A stretch of 64,000 nt of DNA. Source: Lagopus muta (Eukaryota > Chordata > Aves > Galliformes > Phasianidae). Below are positions 63,111 through 64,000 of this stretch, piece after piece; the first letter of the stretch is position 1, and the number at the start of each line of letters is the position of its first letter. The translations under genes were made by a program, and so were the position numbers. The notes beneath the pieces were generated by a model. The model saw only the letters and a list, made by a program, of their open reading frames with translations, had not been told where the DNA came from and did not search any database. Where the stretch lies: positions 42,436,103 through 42,500,102 of the forward strand of contig NC_064435.1 of the NCBI RefSeq assembly GCF_023343835.1. Direction: 5' to 3'.

Positions 63111-63720
63111 GGGGAGGGGGGACTGACCGGGTCCGCTTAAAGGGAGAGGCTCCGGGAGCTTTCCGGAGCCGGCAGCGGGGCTGCGCGGTGCCGGGCAGGG
63201 GCAGAGCCGAGGGGAGCCCCGGCTGCGCCGATCGATGGGGCGGGGGGGGTCAGGCGGGCACGGGCAGCCCGGCGCTGGCGGGGAGCGAGCGAGCGCGCTG
63301 CAATGGCAGGAACGGGGTTCGGCGGGATCCCGCTGAGGAGGAGGAGGAGGAGGAAGAGGAAGAGCGGGATGCGGCCGGCGCGAGTCGGTGGCTGCGCAGT
63401 CCCCGCAGGTGCGGTCACGGCTCGGGGCTGCGGGGAGCGGGGCCCCCCCGTGCTTCCCCCAACTTGAACTTCCCGTAGTTACCGGAGTTACGGCGGCGGC
63501 CGGCGGGGAGGACGTGCGGGAGGCCTCGCGCCGGCCCGGGGCTGCAGTCTTCTCCTCCTCCTCTTTCCACGGGGCGCGGAGCACCGCAGCTCCCGGCTGG
63601 AGCGGAGCGGGGGCTCGGCCCGGGGATGGAGCGGCTCCGGGCGCTGCGGAGTTGCCGGGGCGGGGGGGCGGCGGGGCTGCCCGCCTTCCCGGCGGAGTTC
63701 CGGCCACTTGGTAGTTACTC

Positions 63721-64000
63721 CTGGCACAGAGAGAAGCCTAGGGGAGTGTTGTGGAGGGGGGGGGGGGGGCTGTGTTGTGTGTGTGTATGTTGCGTTTGGG
63801 CTTTTGGTGGTGGTGGGTTTTTGTTGCTTTTTTTTTTTTTTTTTTGGCGGAGGAAGGGGGGGGGTTCAGCTTTGAAAACGTTACGCTTCCTCGCTCCTCC
63901 CCTGGAGAGCAGCCTGGCGTGCAGGGAGGAGGGAGGAGAAAAGGGTGCTGTGTGTGTGCGTGTGTGTGTATGGAGCACGGGGGCAGCCCCCAGCCCGACC
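63721..64000. other. Downstream side of CpG island, low-complexity
   Basis: A 14-G run (63,756-63,769), (GT)n (63,770-63,788), an 18-T run (63,828-63,845) and another (GT)n (63,948-63,968). No coding start is supported before the right edge. It is probably first intron or an alternative 5' leader. Confidence 0.5.

Larger units (their letters stand above)
62820..63720. promoter_or_regulatory. CpG island
   Basis: Abrupt rise in GC and in CpG dinucleotides after 62 kb of AT-rich sequence with almost none. The core at 63,130-63,720 is dense in CG, with GGCGG, GCCGGCG and CCGCCGG-type blocks and a (GGA)n run at 63,337-63,361. Known: such islands mark promoters of vertebrate housekeeping and developmental genes. 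The plus-strand donor at 62,845 supports rightward transcription. Further weaker donors (GCAG|GTGCGG at 63,408, TTG|GTAGTT at 63,711) could serve alternative first exons. Long frames on both strands here (312 codons minus, 158 plus) are expected from the low stop frequency in GC-rich DNA. Confidence 0.85.

Noticed and set aside
62769..63707. 312-codon minus-strand open frame, proline/arginine-rich
   Set aside because: It lies in a CpG island where stop codons are rare, crosses poly-G, (GT)n and (GGA)n repeats, and has a low-complexity sequence. A minus-strand gene would also conflict with the plus-strand donor.
1..64000. Search for tRNA, rRNA, CRISPR, prophage, operon or endogenous retrovirus features
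   Set aside because: No tRNA B-box with a matching cloverleaf, no spaced direct-repeat array, no long terminal repeats with internal retroviral genes and no operon-like gene arrangement were seen. The sequence is vertebrate nuclear DNA.

Overview
This window looks like bird nuclear DNA. The best evidence is at least eleven 5'-truncated CR1 LINE fragments of the avian type. Their 3' ends carry the ATTCTATGATTCTATG-like tail, or its complement TAGAATCATAGAATT, and their bodies carry the GTGAGGCACTGGCACAGGCTG and TGGTGGAGTCACCATCCC blocks. No mammalian SINE or L1 was recognised. No bacterial, plasmid or viral gene organisation is visible. I cannot name the species. A galliform such as chicken would fit, but that is inference.

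Layout. From 1 to about 62,100 I find no protein-coding exon I can support, no tRNA or rRNA gene, and no intact mobile element. The open frames in this stretch are short and low-complexity or have no recognisable domains. The stretch holds three layers. (a) Young avian CR1 tails on both strands, two of them in head-to-head inverted pairs (10,671-11,037 and 32,693-33,164). (b) Older, decayed repeats of deep amniote type. These are a reverse-transcriptase fragment of an old CR1/L3-like LINE on the minus strand (19,980-20,420), an endonuclease-region fragment of a similar element on the plus strand (about 44,100-44,700), a MIR/CORE-SINE-like fragment interrupted by another repeat (5,475-5,775), and three palindromic MITE-like fossils (41,936-42,018, 42,058-42,148 and 54,835-54,985). 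(c) Simple repeats, dominated by a 205-bp pure (GGGAA)41 array at 37,182-37,386, plus about ten homopolymer A/T tracts of 20-30 bases. Two AT-rich, repeat-poor stretches (25,480-26,160 and 53,110-54,560) are candidates for conserved regulatory DNA, but conservation cannot be seen from one sequence.

From about 62,100 to the right edge the composition changes to that of a vertebrate promoter. There is a GA/CT-rich segment with an uncommon uORF, then a possible 5'-untranslated exon ending in a consensus splice donor at 62,844/62,845 on the plus strand. A dense CpG island (about 62,820-63,720) with poly-G, GGA and TG repeats follows. The simplest reading is that the window is a large intergenic, possibly regulatory, territory upstream of a gene whose first exon(s) lie at 62.2-64 kb and whose coding exons lie beyond the right edge. 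I do not recognise the gene.

I found no new biological system. The items most worth a second look are the ancient palindromes, the RT fossil with its FADD motif still readable, a 30-bp nested palindrome present twice 23.4 kb apart, the (GGGAA)41 array, and the unidentified promoter.
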